Origin: OCS116 cluster bacterium AG-390-A19
Lineage (GTDB): Bacteria > Pseudomonadota > Alphaproteobacteria > MED-G09
Direction of reading: 5' to 3'
Length of the DNA: 64,000 nucleotides
Assembly: GCA_003278145.1 (NCBI GenBank)
Contig: QCGV01000001.1
Coordinates: forward strand, 327,616 to 391,615
Shown: in pieces, positions 26,861-37,179 of the stretch
Layout of the letters: every line of letters starts with the position of its first letter
Numbering within the stretch: position 1 is the first letter of the stretch
Position numbers and translations under genes: made by a program
The notes under the pieces: model-generated
The model's database searches: none
What the model saw: only the letters and a program-made list of their open reading frames with translations
Told to the model about the DNA's origin: nothing

Positions 26861-27988
26861 ATGAAAGAATCACTTAAAGCTATAGAAACTAAAGGAAATA
26901 AAGATATGGATAAATCAAAATCGCTAGATGCTGCTCTTGGACAAATAGAAAAGCAGTTTGGAAAAGGCTCCATCATGAAATTGGGTGGTGATAAGGCGAT
27001 AACTGAAATAGAGGGGGTTTCATCAGGTTCTCTTGGGCTTGATATTGCTCTTGGAATAGGTGGTTTTCCAAAAGGAAGAGTGATTGAAATTTATGGCCCA
27101 GAAAGCTCAGGTAAAACAACTTTGGCATTACATGCTATAGCCGAGGCTCAAAAAGCTGGAGGTGTTTGTGGTTTCATTGATGCAGAACATGCCCTAGACC
27201 CAATCTATGCTCGAAATCTTGGTGTAGAAATTGAAGATTTATTAATTTCACAACCTGACCATGGTGAACAAGCTCTCGAAATCGCTGATACCTTAATTCG
27301 ATCTGCTGCAGTTGACGTTATTGTTATAGACTCTGTCGCAGCCTTAACTCCAAAGGCTGAACTTGACGGTGAAATGGGTGATAGTCTTCCTGGTCTTCAA
27401 GCACGTCTAATGAGTCAAGCTTTAAGAAAATTAACAGCATCAATCTCTAAAACCAACTGTATGATTATTTTTATTAATCAAATTAGAATGAAGATAGGTG
27501 TTATGTTTGGAAGTCCGGAAACAACAACTGGAGGAAATGCATTAAAGTTCTATTCAACTGTTAGGTTGGATATCCGGCGCATTGGAGCCCTTAAGGACCG
27601 TGAAGACATTGTTGGAAATCAGACTCGGGTAAAGGTTGTAAAAAATAAAGTTGCGCCGCCATTTAAAACAATTGAATTTGATATTCTTTACGGAAAGGGT
27701 ATCTCAAAAAAAGGTGAAATAATTGATATTGGTGTTGAAGCAGGAATAATCGAAAAATCTGGAACTTGGTATTCATACGAAGGAGAGCGTATGGGTCAGG
27801 GAAGAGAAAATGTTAAAACATTTCTTGAAGAAAATCCTGATATTTCAGCGGCAATAGAAATCTCCATACGTGAGAGCGCTGGTTTGAAAATCGATCCTTC
27901 ATTGATCAAGGATAAAGCAGCCTCTAAGCCTCAAATTACCGAAGACAGTAAAAGTAATGAAGAGGAGAGTGTTTCGGTCACGAAGTAA
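26861..27988 (+). CDS. recA: Recombinase RecA
   Basis: DNA strand-exchange protein and LexA coprotease, 375 residues. Walker A is GPESSGKTT (about residues 83-91), Walker [11 protein letters not shown], loop 1 [20 protein letters not shown] and loop 2 region [18 protein letters not shown]. The acidic tail ends in [15 protein letters not shown] lies 9 bases before the ATG at 26861; the 15 residues before [10 protein letters not shown] are longer than in many RecAs, so a start at the ATG giving MDKSKSLD (26906) is possible. alaS follows in the common alphaproteobacterial order. Confidence 0.98.
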   Translation: MKESLKAIETKGNKDMDKSKSLDAALGQIEKQFGKGSIMKLGGDKAITEIEGVSSGSLGLDIALGIGGFPKGRVIEIYGPESSGKTTLALHAIAEAQKAGGVCGFIDAEHALDPIYARNLGVEIEDLLISQPDHGEQALEIADTLIRSAAVDVIVIDSVAALTPKAELDGEMGDSLPGLQARLMSQALRKLTASISKTNCMIIFINQIRMKIGVMFGSPETTTGGNALKFYSTVRLDIRRIGALKDREDIVGNQTRVKVVKNKVAPPFKTIEFDILYGKGISKKGEIIDIGVEAGIIEKSGTWYSYEGERMGQGRENVKTFLEENPDISAAIEISIRESAGLKIDPSLIKDKAASKPQITEDSKSNEEESVSVTK

Positions 27989-28017
27989 ATTATTGCAAGA
28001 AATAACAAATAGTCTAA

Positions 28018-28061
28018 ATATTGTGCTAAGCTAGTATTAATCTATTATCTTGGCACAATAT
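28018..28061 (+). promoter_or_regulatory. Long stem-loop that includes the alaS start codon
   Basis: ATATTGTGCTAAG (28018-28030) can pair with CTTGGCACAATAT (28049-28061) as 13 consecutive pairs, with one G-U wobble, around an 18-base loop. The 3' arm contains the first two bases of the alaS AUG at 28060, and no purine-rich ribosome site precedes that AUG. No T run follows, so it is not an intrinsic terminator. It may control translation of alaS, or be a DNA dyad bound by a protein. Confidence 0.55.
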
Positions 28062-30621
28062 GACAAATTTGAATGAAATAAGGACTGAATTTTTAGATTT
28101 TTTTGAAAAAAATAATCACACCGTTTTACCCTCAAGTCCTGTAATACCTCAAAATGATCCAACCCTGATGTTTGTTAATGCTGGGATGGTTCCCTTTAAA
28201 GATTATTTCATAGGAAATCAAAAGCCTGAAACTAAAAGAGCTGCTAGCTCTCAGAAATGCGTAAGGGCTGGTGGTAAACATAATGACTTAGATAATGTAG
28301 GTCATACAGCAAGGCATTTAACTTTCTTTGAAATGTTAGGAAATTTCTCTTTTGGAGATTACTTTAAAGAGGAGGCGATAAGCTTAGCATGGCAGCTTTT
28401 AACAAATCAGTTTGATATTCCAAAAGATCGTTTGTTAATTACAGTGTTTCATGAAGATGAAGAGGCTTTGAAAATATGGAAAAAAATATCAGGTTTTTCA
28501 GATGAAAAAATTATAAGAATCTCAACTAATGATAATTTTTGGTCAATGGGGTCTGAAGGTCCTTGTGGACCTTGCTCGGAAATATTTTATGATCATGGAG
28601 ATAGTGTCGATGGAGGGCCTCCAGGCTCTAAAGACGAAGATGGTGATAGATTTGTAGAAATTTGGAATCTTGTTTTTATGCAATATTTAAAAAAAGAAAA
28701 CCAAGAGCAAACCTTACTTCCAAAACCCTCAATTGACACAGGTATGGGCCTTGAGAGGATTTCTGCTGTACTTCAAGGCAAGACAAGTAGTTTTGAAATA
28801 GATATTTTTAAATCACTAATAGGCAGTATCGAAGAACTAATTAAAGTTAAGTCTAATGATGAAAATATTGCTAGTTTTAGAATAATAGCTGATCACTTAA
28901 GATCTATTTCTTTTCTTATCGCAGATGGAGTCATTCCTTCAAATGAGGGTAGGGGTTATGTATTGAGAAGAATAATGCGAAGGGCAATGCGTCATTCTCA
29001 TAAGCTAGGCTTTAATAAGCCAGTATTATTTGATCTATCTAAACTTATTATAAATCTTATGGATAACCCCTATAATGAACTTAAAAGAGCAGAGAAATTA
29101 ATTAATATAACTTTGCATAACGAGGAAGATAAATTTCTATCAACTTTATCTAGAGGTTTAAAAATTCTTGAAGAGGAGTCTAGGTTATTAGGTCCAGGTG
29201 ATATTTTTGACGGTAAAACTGCTTTTAAATTATACGATACTTATGGATTTCCAATTGATTTAACCGAGGATTTATTAAGAGATAAAGAATTATCGCTAAA
29301 TAAAGACCAATTCGACCTTGCAATGGAAAAACAAAAAGAAGATGCAAAGAAATCTTGGCTTGGCTCTGGTGAGAAAAAGACTGAAGAAATATGGTTTAAA
29401 GTTTCTGAAATCAATAAAGAAACTGAATTCCTTGGTTATGAAAAAAATCAAATATCTGCAGAAGTTGTTTCAATAATTTCAGATAATAAACTCGTTGATA
29501 ATATTGAAGAGGGTGATGAAGCAATTTTAATTTTTAACCAAACTCCTTTTTATGCTGAAAGCGGAGGTCAGGTTGGAGATATAGGGTTAATTTCTGGTAA
29601 AGAAATTGAATTTACAGTTACTGATACTAAGAAAAAAATTAATAATATTCATGCACATATTGGAGTTTTAAAAAGAGGTAAAATTTTTAAAAATGATGTT
29701 TTAGACTTATCCATTGATGAAACTCATAGAAATGAGATAAAGCTTAATCATTCCTCAACACACCTTCTTCATGAAGCGCTGAGGCAAGTTCTTGGAGAGC
29801 ATGTAACACAAAAAGGGTCACAGGTTACCGCAAAAAAATTGCGTTTTGATTTTAGTCACAATAATCCAATTGAATATGATGATTTATTCAAAGTTGAAAA
29901 AATTATTAATGAGCAAATAAAAAGTAATTCAAAAGTAAAAACGGAAATTTTATCATATGATAAGGCTGTTGAAAAAGGAGCTTTAGCATTATTTGGTGAA
30001 AAGTATGATGAAACAGTAAGAGTTCTATCCATGGGTAAAAATAATTTTTCAACTGAGTTATGTGGTGGTACTCACGTTGATACCCTTGAGGAAATTGGTT
30101 CATTTAAGTTAATAGCCCAAAGCTCTGTTGCATCTGGAGTAAGAAGATTGGAAGCAGTAACAGGTAATATGGTGAATTCAACAGAGACACTTCTTGAAAA
30201 AATATTAAATCAAAAGAAAATCAAAGAGGATAAAAAATCAAATAAAAAGACAGAAGAAACTATTTCTAAAAAAATCTTAGATGGTGAAATTATAAAATTA
30301 GGTGAAGTCAGTTTATTTTTTGATTCTTTAAAAAATGTTAATGGTAAAAACTTAAGAAGTTTAATTGATGAATGTAAAAAGGATTATGAAAAATCGATTA
30401 TTTGTCTAATTAGCTCTGAAGAAAAAAAAGTAACAATAGCTGTAGGTGTTACTAATGATATTATAAATGAATATGACTCTGTTGAGTTGGTGAATATTGT
30501 TTCAGAAATAATGAAGGGTAAAGGTGGTGGAGGAAGAAGAGATATGGCTCTTGCAGGGGGAACAGATATAAATAAGATTGATGATGCAAAGAAAATTTTA
30601 ATTAATAAGATAAAAGATTAA
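28060..30621 (+). CDS. alaS: Alanine-tRNA ligase
   Basis: Charges tRNA-Ala and edits mischarged Ser/Gly. 853 residues, slightly short of the usual 870-880. The class II catalytic domain starts NEIRTEFLDFFEKNNH and includes FVNAGMVPFKDYF. Editing-domain zinc motifs are HSSTHLLHEALR (about residue 566) and CGGTHVDTLEEIGSF (about 668). The C-terminal DHHA1-type domain ends GKGGGGRRDMALAGGTD. The linker around residues 712-740 is Lys/Glu-rich and looks compressed, which explains the shorter length. The start is ATG at 28060 inside a hairpin, without a clear ribosome site. Confidence 0.98.
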   Translation: MTNLNEIRTEFLDFFEKNNHTVLPSSPVIPQNDPTLMFVNAGMVPFKDYFIGNQKPETKRAASSQKCVRAGGKHNDLDNVGHTARHLTFFEMLGNFSFGDYFKEEAISLAWQLLTNQFDIPKDRLLITVFHEDEEALKIWKKISGFSDEKIIRISTNDNFWSMGSEGPCGPCSEIFYDHGDSVDGGPPGSKDEDGDRFVEIWNLVFMQYLKKENQEQTLLPKPSIDTGMGLERISAVLQGKTSSFEIDIFKSLIGSIEELIKVKSNDENIASFRIIADHLRSISFLIADGVIPSNEGRGYVLRRIMRRAMRHSHKLGFNKPVLFDLSKLIINLMDNPYNELKRAEKLINITLHNEEDKFLSTLSRGLKILEEESRLLGPGDIFDGKTAFKLYDTYGFPIDLTEDLLRDKELSLNKDQFDLAMEKQKEDAKKSWLGSGEKKTEEIWFKVSEINKETEFLGYEKNQISAEVVSIISDNKLVDNIEEGDEAILIFNQTPFYAESGGQVGDIGLISGKEIEFTVTDTKKKINNIHAHIGVLKRGKIFKNDVLDLSIDETHRNEIKLNHSSTHLLHEALRQVLGEHVTQKGSQVTAKKLRFDFSHNNPIEYDDLFKVEKIINEQIKSNSKVKTEILSYDKAVEKGALALFGEKYDETVRVLSMGKNNFSTELCGGTHVDTLEEIGSFKLIAQSSVASGVRRLEAVTGNMVNSTETLLEKILNQKKIKEDKKSNKKTEETISKKILDGEIIKLGEVSLFFDSLKNVNGKNLRSLIDECKKDYEKSIICLISSEEKKVTIAVGVTNDIINEYDSVELVNIVSEIMKGKGGGGRRDMALAGGTDINKIDDAKKILINKIKD

Positions 30622-30623
30622 AA

Positions 30624-31844
30624 TTAATTTTTTTCCATCTCATCTTGTAAGTTGCTATCAACTTTATCTAGAAATTGCTCTGTTGTAAGCCAATCCTGTT
30701 GAGGACCAACTAACAAAGCAAGATCTTTTGTCATCGATCCTTTTTCAACAGTCTTGATACAAACTTTTTCTAATTTTAATGCAAATTCTTTTAATTTTGC
30801 ATTGTCATCTAACTTTGCCCTGTGCTGTAAACCTCGTGTCCATGCAAAAATTGAAGCAATAGAGTTAGTTGAGGTTTCTTTCCCTTCTTGATGTAAGCGA
30901 TAATGACGTGTGACCGTTCCATGTGCAGCCTCTGCCTCAACAGTTTTACCATCGGGAGTCATTAATACACTTGTCATTAATCCTAATGAACCAAAACCTT
31001 GTGCAACTGTATCTGATTGAACATCTCCGTCATAATTTTTTGTAGCCCATACAAATGCACCTGACCATTTTAGAGCACAAGCTACCATGTCATCAATTAA
31101 TCTATGTTCATATATTATATTTTTTTCTTTAAATTGATCTTCATATTCTTCTTCGAAGACTTTTTGAAACAAATCTTTAAAACGTCCATCGTACGCTTTC
31201 AAAATTGTATTTTTTGTTGATAAATATACAGGCCACTCTCTAATAAGACCATAATTCATACAGGCTCTAGCAAAATTCTTAATAGATTCGTCTGTGTTAT
31301 ACATTCCTAAAGCAATACCACCACCTGGAAAATTATACACATCCTCTTCAATTAATTGCTTTCCATCTTCAGACTCCCATTTTATAGAAAGTTTTCCTTT
31401 AGAAGGAACAACAAAATCTGTAGCTCTATACTGATCACCAAATGCATGTCGGCCAACTACAATTGGCTGGGTCCACCCTGGAACTAATCGAGGAATATTT
31501 TGACAGAGAATTGGCTCTCTAAATACTGTACCATCTAATATATTTCTTATGGTACCATTAGGAGACTTCCACATTTTTTTTAGATTAAATTCTTCAACCC
31601 TATCCTCATCAGGAGTAATTGTTGCACACTTGATTCCAACACCACATTTTTTTATTGCTTCAGCAGAATCTATTGTGATTTGATCATCTGTTTCATCACG
31701 ACTTTGTATGCCTAAATCATAATATTGAATATCTATATCTAAATATGGAAGAATTAATTTTTCTTTTATTAGCTTCCATATAATTCTTGTCATTTCATCG
31801 CCGTCTAAATCAACTACGGGATTTTCTACTTTTATTTTAGACAT
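30624..31844 (-). CDS. icd: NADP-dependent isocitrate dehydrogenase
   Basis: TCA-cycle enzyme converting isocitrate to 2-oxoglutarate and CO2. The 406-residue chain is of the eukaryote-like homodimeric type (subfamily II), beginning [16 protein letters not shown]. Substrate-binding [19 protein letters not shown] is at about 94-112, metal-binding region [17 protein letters not shown] at 251-267 and the NADP region [12 protein letters not shown] at about 307-318. It is convergent with alaS with a 2-base gap, and divergent from trmJ. The recA-alaS-icd order is shared with many alphaproteobacteria. Confidence 0.97.
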   Translation of the reverse strand: MSKIKVENPVVDLDGDEMTRIIWKLIKEKLILPYLDIDIQYYDLGIQSRDETDDQITIDSAEAIKKCGVGIKCATITPDEDRVEEFNLKKMWKSPNGTIRNILDGTVFREPILCQNIPRLVPGWTQPIVVGRHAFGDQYRATDFVVPSKGKLSIKWESEDGKQLIEEDVYNFPGGGIALGMYNTDESIKNFARACMNYGLIREWPVYLSTKNTILKAYDGRFKDLFQKVFEEEYEDQFKEKNIIYEHRLIDDMVACALKWSGAFVWATKNYDGDVQSDTVAQGFGSLGLMTSVLMTPDGKTVEAEAAHGTVTRHYRLHQEGKETSTNSIASIFAWTRGLQHRAKLDDNAKLKEFALKLEKVCIKTVEKGSMTKDLALLVGPQQDWLTTEQFLDKVDSNLQDEMEKN

Positions 31845-31874
31845 TCACATTTCCACTAGATAAATTTTTAAATA

Positions 31875-31912
31875 ATGTTACTCAATAACACATAGATTTG
31901 TTATTTCAACAT
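31875..31912. promoter_or_regulatory. Nested inverted repeats in the icd/trmJ divergent gap
   Basis: AATAACA (31884-31890) and TGTTATT (31899-31905) form a perfect 7-bp dyad with an 8-base centre. ATGTT (31875-31879) and AACAT (31908-31912) form an outer pair around it. The site is 31 bases from the icd start and 33 from trmJ, so it could be an operator for either. AT-rich background makes chance plausible. Confidence 0.25.
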
Positions 31913-31944
31913 CATTAACAAAATAATAATATAAAAATTAGATA

Positions 31945-32766
31945 ATGGAAAAAAATATTTTAAAAAATAATATAGCAATAATCCTTGTAGAACCGCAACT
32001 CGGAGAAAATATTGGTACCACGGCTAGGGCGATGCTCAATTTTGGGTTTGAAAACCTTATTTTAGTTAATCCAAGAGATGATTGGCCAAATGATTATGCT
32101 ATAAAAGCAGCTGCTGGGGCAATTAAAGTTATTGATAGGGCAAAGATCTTTAAAAATCTTGAGGAAGCGCTTTCTGATTTTAATTTTGCTTTTTCAACAA
32201 CCATTCGACCAAGGGATATGGTTAAGCCAGTGAATGGGTTAGAAAAAATGGCTCAAAAAACCTTTAAAAAACTAGAAATGCATCAAAAAATAGCATTTAT
32301 TTTTGGTAGAGAGAAATCAGGTTTAACTAATCATCAAATTTCTTTGACTGACGAAATTATTGAAATTCCTACCAATAAAGATTTTTCCTCCTTGAATCTT
32401 GCTCAAGCAGTTATTTTAATTGTTTCGGAATTAAATCGTATGGAAGTGAGTTATTTTAAAGAGGAAATGGTTATCCCTGATAGCTTTCCAGCTAATAAGA
32501 AAGATTTAATATCTTTCTTTAATCATTTGGAGAGAGCATTAGACGAGTCTGGTTTTTTAAAACCTAAAGAAAAAAAACCTACAATGATGATGAATATAAG
32601 AAATATCTTTAATCGTTCAAATCTAACAGACCAAGAGGTAAAAACTTTGAGAGGTATTATTACTGCGTTATTAAGATGGCCAAGTTATGAAAAAGATGAA
32701 GAAAAAACCAAAAAAATTAAAAAAATTGCTGATGGAAGTTTAAATAAACATAATAAAGAACATTGA
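31945..32766 (+). CDS. trmJ: tRNA/rRNA 2'-O-methyltransferase of the SpoU/TrmJ family
   Basis: SPOUT-fold RNA methyltransferase, 273 residues, likely modifying position 32 of tRNAs. Motif 1 is NIGTTARAMLNFGFENLILV (about residues 20-39), motif 2 FIFGREKSGLTNHQI (about 118-132) and motif 3 SLNLAQAVILI (about 149-159). A helical tail of about 80 residues follows, as in TrmJ. It starts a plus-strand pair with rpsD. LasT-like relatives have the same motifs, so the exact target is not certain. Confidence 0.85.
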   Translation: MEKNILKNNIAIILVEPQLGENIGTTARAMLNFGFENLILVNPRDDWPNDYAIKAAAGAIKVIDRAKIFKNLEEALSDFNFAFSTTIRPRDMVKPVNGLEKMAQKTFKKLEMHQKIAFIFGREKSGLTNHQISLTDEIIEIPTNKDFSSLNLAQAVILIVSELNRMEVSYFKEEMVIPDSFPANKKDLISFFNHLERALDESGFLKPKEKKPTMMMNIRNIFNRSNLTDQEVKTLRGIITALLRWPSYEKDEEKTKKIKKIADGSLNKHNKEH

Positions 32767-32840
32767 CTTAATGTTATATTATCTTTACTAAATCCCGTTT
32801 AAATAAAGATTTAATTTTCTTTTAAAAATTTGAGGTATTA

Positions 32841-33461
32841 ATGACTAAAAGAATACAAGCTAAGTATAAGATCGATAGACGTATGGGGGAGAATATTTGG
32901 GGACGTCCAAAAAGCCCTATAAATTTAAGATCTTATGGACCAGGACAACACGGTCAAGGTAGAAAAGGGAAGCTTTCAGATTTTGGACTTCAAATGAGAG
33001 CTAAACAAAAGCTTAAAGGTTATTATGGTAATATCACTGAAAAACAGTTTAAAAGAATTTTTAAAGAAGCTGAGAGAATTAAAGGTGATACATCTGAAAA
33101 TTTAATTGGTCTTCTAGAAAGACGTTTAGATGCAATTGTTTACAGAGCTAAATTTGTTCCAACTGTTTTTTCAGCTAGACAGTTTATTAACCATGGTCAT
33201 GTAAAAGTAAATGGAAGAAGAGTTAATATCCCATCTTATAGAGTTAAGACAACTGACATAATTGAAATCAAAGATAAATCGAAAGGTTTGGAGGTTGTTT
33301 TAAGAGGAACTGAGAGCTCTGAAAGAGATATACCTGACTATATAGAGGTTGATGGTAAAAAAATGTCAGCAAAGATTACTAGGATACCAAATCTTTCTGA
33401 GGTTCCTTATCCCGTTCAAATGGAACCAAATCTTGTAGTTGAGTTTTATTCAAGAAACTAA
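32841..33461 (+). CDS. rpsD: 30S ribosomal protein S4
   Basis: Primary 16S rRNA-binding protein of the small subunit, 206 residues. The N-terminus reads [18 protein letters not shown] and then [20 protein letters not shown]. The S4 domain follows with [20 protein letters not shown] and [20 protein letters not shown]. The N-terminal zinc cysteines of some S4 proteins are absent, the usual alphaproteobacterial state. GAGG lies 7 bases before the ATG. The 74-base AT-rich gap after trmJ could hold its own promoter. It is convergent with grxD. Confidence 0.98.
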   Translation: MTKRIQAKYKIDRRMGENIWGRPKSPINLRSYGPGQHGQGRKGKLSDFGLQMRAKQKLKGYYGNITEKQFKRIFKEAERIKGDTSENLIGLLERRLDAIVYRAKFVPTVFSARQFINHGHVKVNGRRVNIPSYRVKTTDIIEIKDKSKGLEVVLRGTESSERDIPDYIEVDGKKMSAKITRIPNLSEVPYPVQMEPNLVVEFYSRN

Positions 33462-33465
33462 ATTT

Positions 33466-33792
33466 TCAACTTAATAAATTTTCGTTTTCAAAAATCTCTT
33501 TAAGTTCACCATTCTCAAACATTTCTTTAATAATATCACATCCCCCCATTAATTCGCCTTTAACATAAAGTTGAGGGATTGTTGGCCAATTAGAAAATTC
33601 TTTTATTCCTTCTCTTATACCTTCATTATCAAGAACATTTGTAGTAGTAAAAGGTACTTCTAAATAAGTTAAAATCTGAACAACTGTACTTGAGAAACCA
33701 CATTGTGGAAATAAAGGCGTCCCCTTCATAAATAAATGAACATCATTTGAGTTAATTTCTTGCTCAATTGATTCTTTGATTTTTTTATCCAT
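33466..33792 (-). CDS. grxD: Monothiol glutaredoxin, Grx4 family
   Basis: CGFS-type glutaredoxin of 108 residues that carries and delivers [2Fe-2S] clusters. The motif [19 protein letters not shown] (about residues 22-40) holds the single active Cys; [19 protein letters not shown] supplies glutathione contacts. It lies 3 bases from the bolA gene upstream. Grx4 and BolA proteins form cluster-bridged heterodimers in iron sensing and Fe-S trafficking, so the neighbours support each other. Confidence 0.96.
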   Translation of the reverse strand: MDKKIKESIEQEINSNDVHLFMKGTPLFPQCGFSSTVVQILTYLEVPFTTTNVLDNEGIREGIKEFSNWPTIPQLYVKGELMGGCDIIKEMFENGELKEIFENENLLS

Positions 33793-33795
33793 TAA

Positions 33796-34032
33796 TTATT
33801 CCTTTGGTACCTCTGTTTTTATTGATAGAGCATGAAGGGTATAGCCCATCTTTTTTCCTAATACATCATATACTAGCTTATGCTGATTAATTTTACTTAA
33901 TCCTCTAAATTTATTTGATATAATTTTTACTGCATAATGATCATTATCTCCAGCTAAATCTTGAATTTCAATTACTGATTCAGATAGCCCATTATTTAAA
34001 ACCTCAAATAATTCATCTTTTGTCATGCCCAT
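33796..34032 (-). CDS. bolA: BolA family protein
   Basis: A 78-residue BolA/IbaG-like protein with the class II KH-like fold. The conserved FRGLSKINQHKLVYDVLG block (about residues 43-60) contains the His that coordinates a shared Fe-S cluster with Grx4. Adjacent grxD (3 bases) supports this partnership. It directly follows purL by 1 base, an arrangement common in alphaproteobacteria. It starts at ATG 34032, giving MGMTKDELFEVL; the second Met at residue 3 is an alternative start. Confidence 0.93.
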   Translation of the reverse strand: MGMTKDELFEVLNNGLSESVIEIQDLAGDNDHYAVKIISNKFRGLSKINQHKLVYDVLGKKMGYTLHALSIKTEVPKE

Positions 34033-34033
34033 T

Positions 34034-36226
34034 TTAATTACTCTTTAGGTAGCTTTTAAACCAATTCTCATAGAGATCTCTTAGTTCCTCAATATCTATT
34101 TCATTATCTCTATCGATTTTAATTTTTTTTCCGTTTGTTTTTCCAATATTTAAATAAGATATGTTACTTTTTTTAATATATTCAATAGCATCATTTAAAT
34201 TTTTATCTTCAACTGAAATAATATATCTCCCCTGATCTTCTCCAAAAAGAAAGCTGTAATTAAGATTACTTTTGTCTATGTTTAATTGAAAACCAATTTC
34301 CCCTGATATTGACATTTCTGTCAGCGCAATAAGAAGCCCTCCATCAGAAATATCATGGACAGTATCAATTTTAAGTTTTGTAACTAAATTTCTTACCAGG
34401 TCTCCAGTTTTTTTCTCCAAAATAAGGTCTACTTTTGGCGGTAAACCCTGACTATCTCCAAAAATTTCATAGGCAAAAACTGATTGACATAAATGCCCTT
34501 TTGTATCCCCTAATATAATAATATTTTCATTTGTTCTTTTAAAATTTGGTGTAGAAAAATGATCAAGACTTTCTAATAATCCAACACCTCCAATCGCTGG
34601 AGTGGGATTAATTCCTTTTCCATTTGTTTCATTATATAAAGATACATTTCCTGAAACGACAGGATAGTCGAGTATCTCACAAGCCTCAACCATTCCATTA
34701 ATTACACCAGCAAATTGACCCATTATTTCCTCTTTTTCAGGGTTACCAAAATTCATACAGTCAGTAATTGCAATTGGTTTTGCTCCTACGGATGTTATAT
34801 TTCTCCACGATTCAGCAACTGCTTGTTTTCCACCCTCTGTTGGATCTGCCGCACAATACCTCGGGGTAGAGTCAGAGCAAACAGCAAGTGCTTTATTTGT
34901 TCCGTGAACTCTTATAATTGCCGAATCACCCCCTGGCCTTAAAATAGTATCATTCATAACCATGTGATCATATTGCTCCCAAACCCATCTTCTACTACAT
35001 AGATTTGGCGAGGATATTAATTTCTTTAGTATATCAATTATTTTTTTATCTGATTTTAGCAGGTAAGATTGATCTACTTCAGGATTAGTAACAATTTTAT
35101 AAGGTCTATTGTAAGAAGGAGCTCCACTTTCTAAAATATTAAGAGGTATATCAGCTTTTTTTTCACTTTCATGTTTTATTACAATGTGATTAGTATCCGT
35201 TAATACCCCTATAGTTGCAAAGTCTAAGCCCCATTTATCAAAAACAGATTTTGCTTCCTTCTCTTTTTCTGGTTCGATAATCATGAGCATTCTTTCCTGA
35301 CTTTCTGAAAGCATCATTTCATACGCAGTCATTAAAGCCTCTCTACAAGGAAGTTTATCTAGATTTAAATCAATGCCAACATTTCCCTTGCTAGCCATTT
35401 CTACTGCAGATGATGTTAATCCTGCAGCACCCATATCTTGGATTGCAATTATAATATCTTCTTTCATTAACTCTAGGCATGCCTCAAGGAGAAGTTTTTC
35501 AGCAAAAGGATCACCAACTTGAACTGTTGGTCTTTTTTCGTCAGAAGAGTCATCGAATTCAGCAGATGCCATTGTTGCACCGTGAATTCCATCTCTTCCA
35601 GTTTTAGACCCTACATAAACAACAGAATTTCCAATTCCAGATGCTTTAGAATAAAAAATCTTGTTAATTTTAGCAATTCCAACACACATGGCGTTGACTA
35701 GGATATTATCATTATAACAAGCATTAAACTCAACTTCTCCTCCTACAGTTGGGACACCCATGCAATTACCATAACCACCAATACCTGAAACAACCCCAGT
35801 AAGTAGATGTTTTGTTTTAGAATGATTTATATCACCAAACCTTAGTGAATTAAGAAGAGCAACTGGTCTTGCACCCATTGTAAAGACGTCGCGCATAATT
35901 CCACCAACTCCAGTTGCAGCCCCCTGATAGGGTTCTATATAAGATGGATGATTATGACTTTCCATTTTAAAAACAGCTGCATCACCATCACCTAAATCTA
36001 TGACACCTGCATTTTCACCTGGTCCTTGAATAACCTTATCGTTACTAGTAGGTAATTTTTTTAACCATGTTTTTGAAGATTTATATGAACAGTGTTCCGA
36101 CCACATCGCAGAGAAAATTCCTAGTTCTGTTATAGTTGGCTCTCTACCAAGAGACTCAAGAATGAAACTATACTCTTTATCATTTATGCCGTGTTCATCT
36201 ATAAGCTCTTTGGTTATTTTGATCAT
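34034..36226 (-). CDS. purL: Phosphoribosylformylglycinamidine synthase subunit PurL
   Basis: Large subunit of the FGAM synthase (purine step 4), 730 residues, the small-form PurL that works with PurQ and PurS. Seen are [14 protein letters not shown] near residue 40, [28 protein letters not shown] (split by position, about 70-97, ATP/Mg site), and [19 protein letters not shown] near 260. The second half repeats the fold with [12 protein letters not shown] and [15 protein letters not shown]. Its ATG overlaps the purQ stop in ATGA, indicating translational coupling. It closes the purC-purS-purQ-purL run. Confidence 0.98.
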   Translation of the reverse strand: MIKITKELIDEHGINDKEYSFILESLGREPTITELGIFSAMWSEHCSYKSSKTWLKKLPTSNDKVIQGPGENAGVIDLGDGDAAVFKMESHNHPSYIEPYQGAATGVGGIMRDVFTMGARPVALLNSLRFGDINHSKTKHLLTGVVSGIGGYGNCMGVPTVGGEVEFNACYNDNILVNAMCVGIAKINKIFYSKASGIGNSVVYVGSKTGRDGIHGATMASAEFDDSSDEKRPTVQVGDPFAEKLLLEACLELMKEDIIIAIQDMGAAGLTSSAVEMASKGNVGIDLNLDKLPCREALMTAYEMMLSESQERMLMIIEPEKEKEAKSVFDKWGLDFATIGVLTDTNHIVIKHESEKKADIPLNILESGAPSYNRPYKIVTNPEVDQSYLLKSDKKIIDILKKLISSPNLCSRRWVWEQYDHMVMNDTILRPGGDSAIIRVHGTNKALAVCSDSTPRYCAADPTEGGKQAVAESWRNITSVGAKPIAITDCMNFGNPEKEEIMGQFAGVINGMVEACEILDYPVVSGNVSLYNETNGKGINPTPAIGGVGLLESLDHFSTPNFKRTNENIIILGDTKGHLCQSVFAYEIFGDSQGLPPKVDLILEKKTGDLVRNLVTKLKIDTVHDISDGGLLIALTEMSISGEIGFQLNIDKSNLNYSFLFGEDQGRYIISVEDKNLNDAIEYIKKSNISYLNIGKTNGKKIKIDRDNEIDIEELRDLYENWFKSYLKSN

Positions 36227-36912
36227 TGAATTGACTCTAAGACTGAAATGAAGAATTTTTCTCCATCAATTAAACCAGCTACTTTATCTGTAGCTCTCTC
36301 AGGATGAGGCATCATTCCAAGAATATTCCCTTGTTCATTTATTATTCCTGCAATGTTATTTTTTGAACCATTAGGATTTGTTTCATCATTTACAATTCCA
36401 TCTTTGTTGCAATATCTAAAGGCAACAAGATCTTTATCTTCAATATTATTAATAGTCTTTTGATCTGCGAAATAATTACCTTCATTATGTGCAACTGGGA
36501 TCTCAATTATTTCATTAGCTGAGTATTTATGAGTAAATCTTGATTTAGAGTTTTCTACCTTTAATGGTAAATTCTTACAAATAAATGATAAGTCTCTATT
36601 CCTGATTAGAGTGCCAGGTAATAAATTTGTTTCTGTCAAAATTTGGAAACCATTACATATACCAATTATAAATGTTCCGTTTTCACCACATTTAATTATT
36701 TCAGACATTATTGGGCTATTAGCAGCCATTGACCCACATCTCAAATAGTCACCATATGAGAAACCTCCTGGCAAAACAATCAAATCGCTTTTTGGTAAAG
36801 TTTGTTCCTTATGCCATACCATTTTAGGGTTACTTTTGAAGACTTTTTTTAGAGAAACAGCAATATCTCTATCGCAATTAGAGCCAGGAAAAACAATTAC
36901 TGATATTTCCAT
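36223..36912 (-). CDS. purQ: Phosphoribosylformylglycinamidine synthase subunit PurQ (glutaminase)
   Basis: Class I glutamine amidotransferase subunit, 229 residues, delivering ammonia to PurL. The nucleophile Cys is in [11 protein letters not shown] (about residue 86) and the His-Glu pair in [10 protein letters not shown] near residue 207. FPGSNCDRD at the N-terminus and [14 protein letters not shown] are family hallmarks. It overlaps purS by 1 base and purL by 4, so the complex's subunits are translated together. Confidence 0.97.
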   Translation of the reverse strand: MEISVIVFPGSNCDRDIAVSLKKVFKSNPKMVWHKEQTLPKSDLIVLPGGFSYGDYLRCGSMAANSPIMSEIIKCGENGTFIIGICNGFQILTETNLLPGTLIRNRDLSFICKNLPLKVENSKSRFTHKYSANEIIEIPVAHNEGNYFADQKTINNIEDKDLVAFRYCNKDGIVNDETNPNGSKNNIAGIINEQGNILGMMPHPERATDKVAGLIDGEKFFISVLESIQ

Positions 36913-37160
36913 TATTCTTCCTTTGTGATAGTAATTTCATAATCTTCAATTACTAAGTTAGCCAGTAGTTGTTTGCTTGCATCCTCCACAATTTTTTGCG
37001 CATCATTCTCATTAATGGAATCTATTTCAATTTCAATTAGTTTTCCTTGAATAACACTATTTATTTGAGAAAATCCTAGTTGGTTTAATGATTTTTCTAT
37101 TGCCTTTCCTTGGGGATCTAGGACACCTTTTTTTGGCATTATTTTTACAAGTGCTTTCAT
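36912..37160 (-). CDS. purS: Phosphoribosylformylglycinamidine synthase subunit PurS
   Basis: Small structural subunit of 82 residues bridging PurL and PurQ. The sequence fits the family: KALVKIMPKKGVLDPQGKAI at the N-terminus, LNQLGFSQINSVIQGKLIEI in the middle and LLANLVIEDYEI at the end. Its stop overlaps the purQ start (TAATG). It follows purC by 19 bases. PurS is found only where small PurL is used, which fits this operon. Confidence 0.96.
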   Translation of the reverse strand: MKALVKIMPKKGVLDPQGKAIEKSLNQLGFSQINSVIQGKLIEIEIDSINENDAQKIVEDASKQLLANLVIEDYEITITKEE

Positions 37161-37179
37161 AAAGTCTCTTAATAATTAT

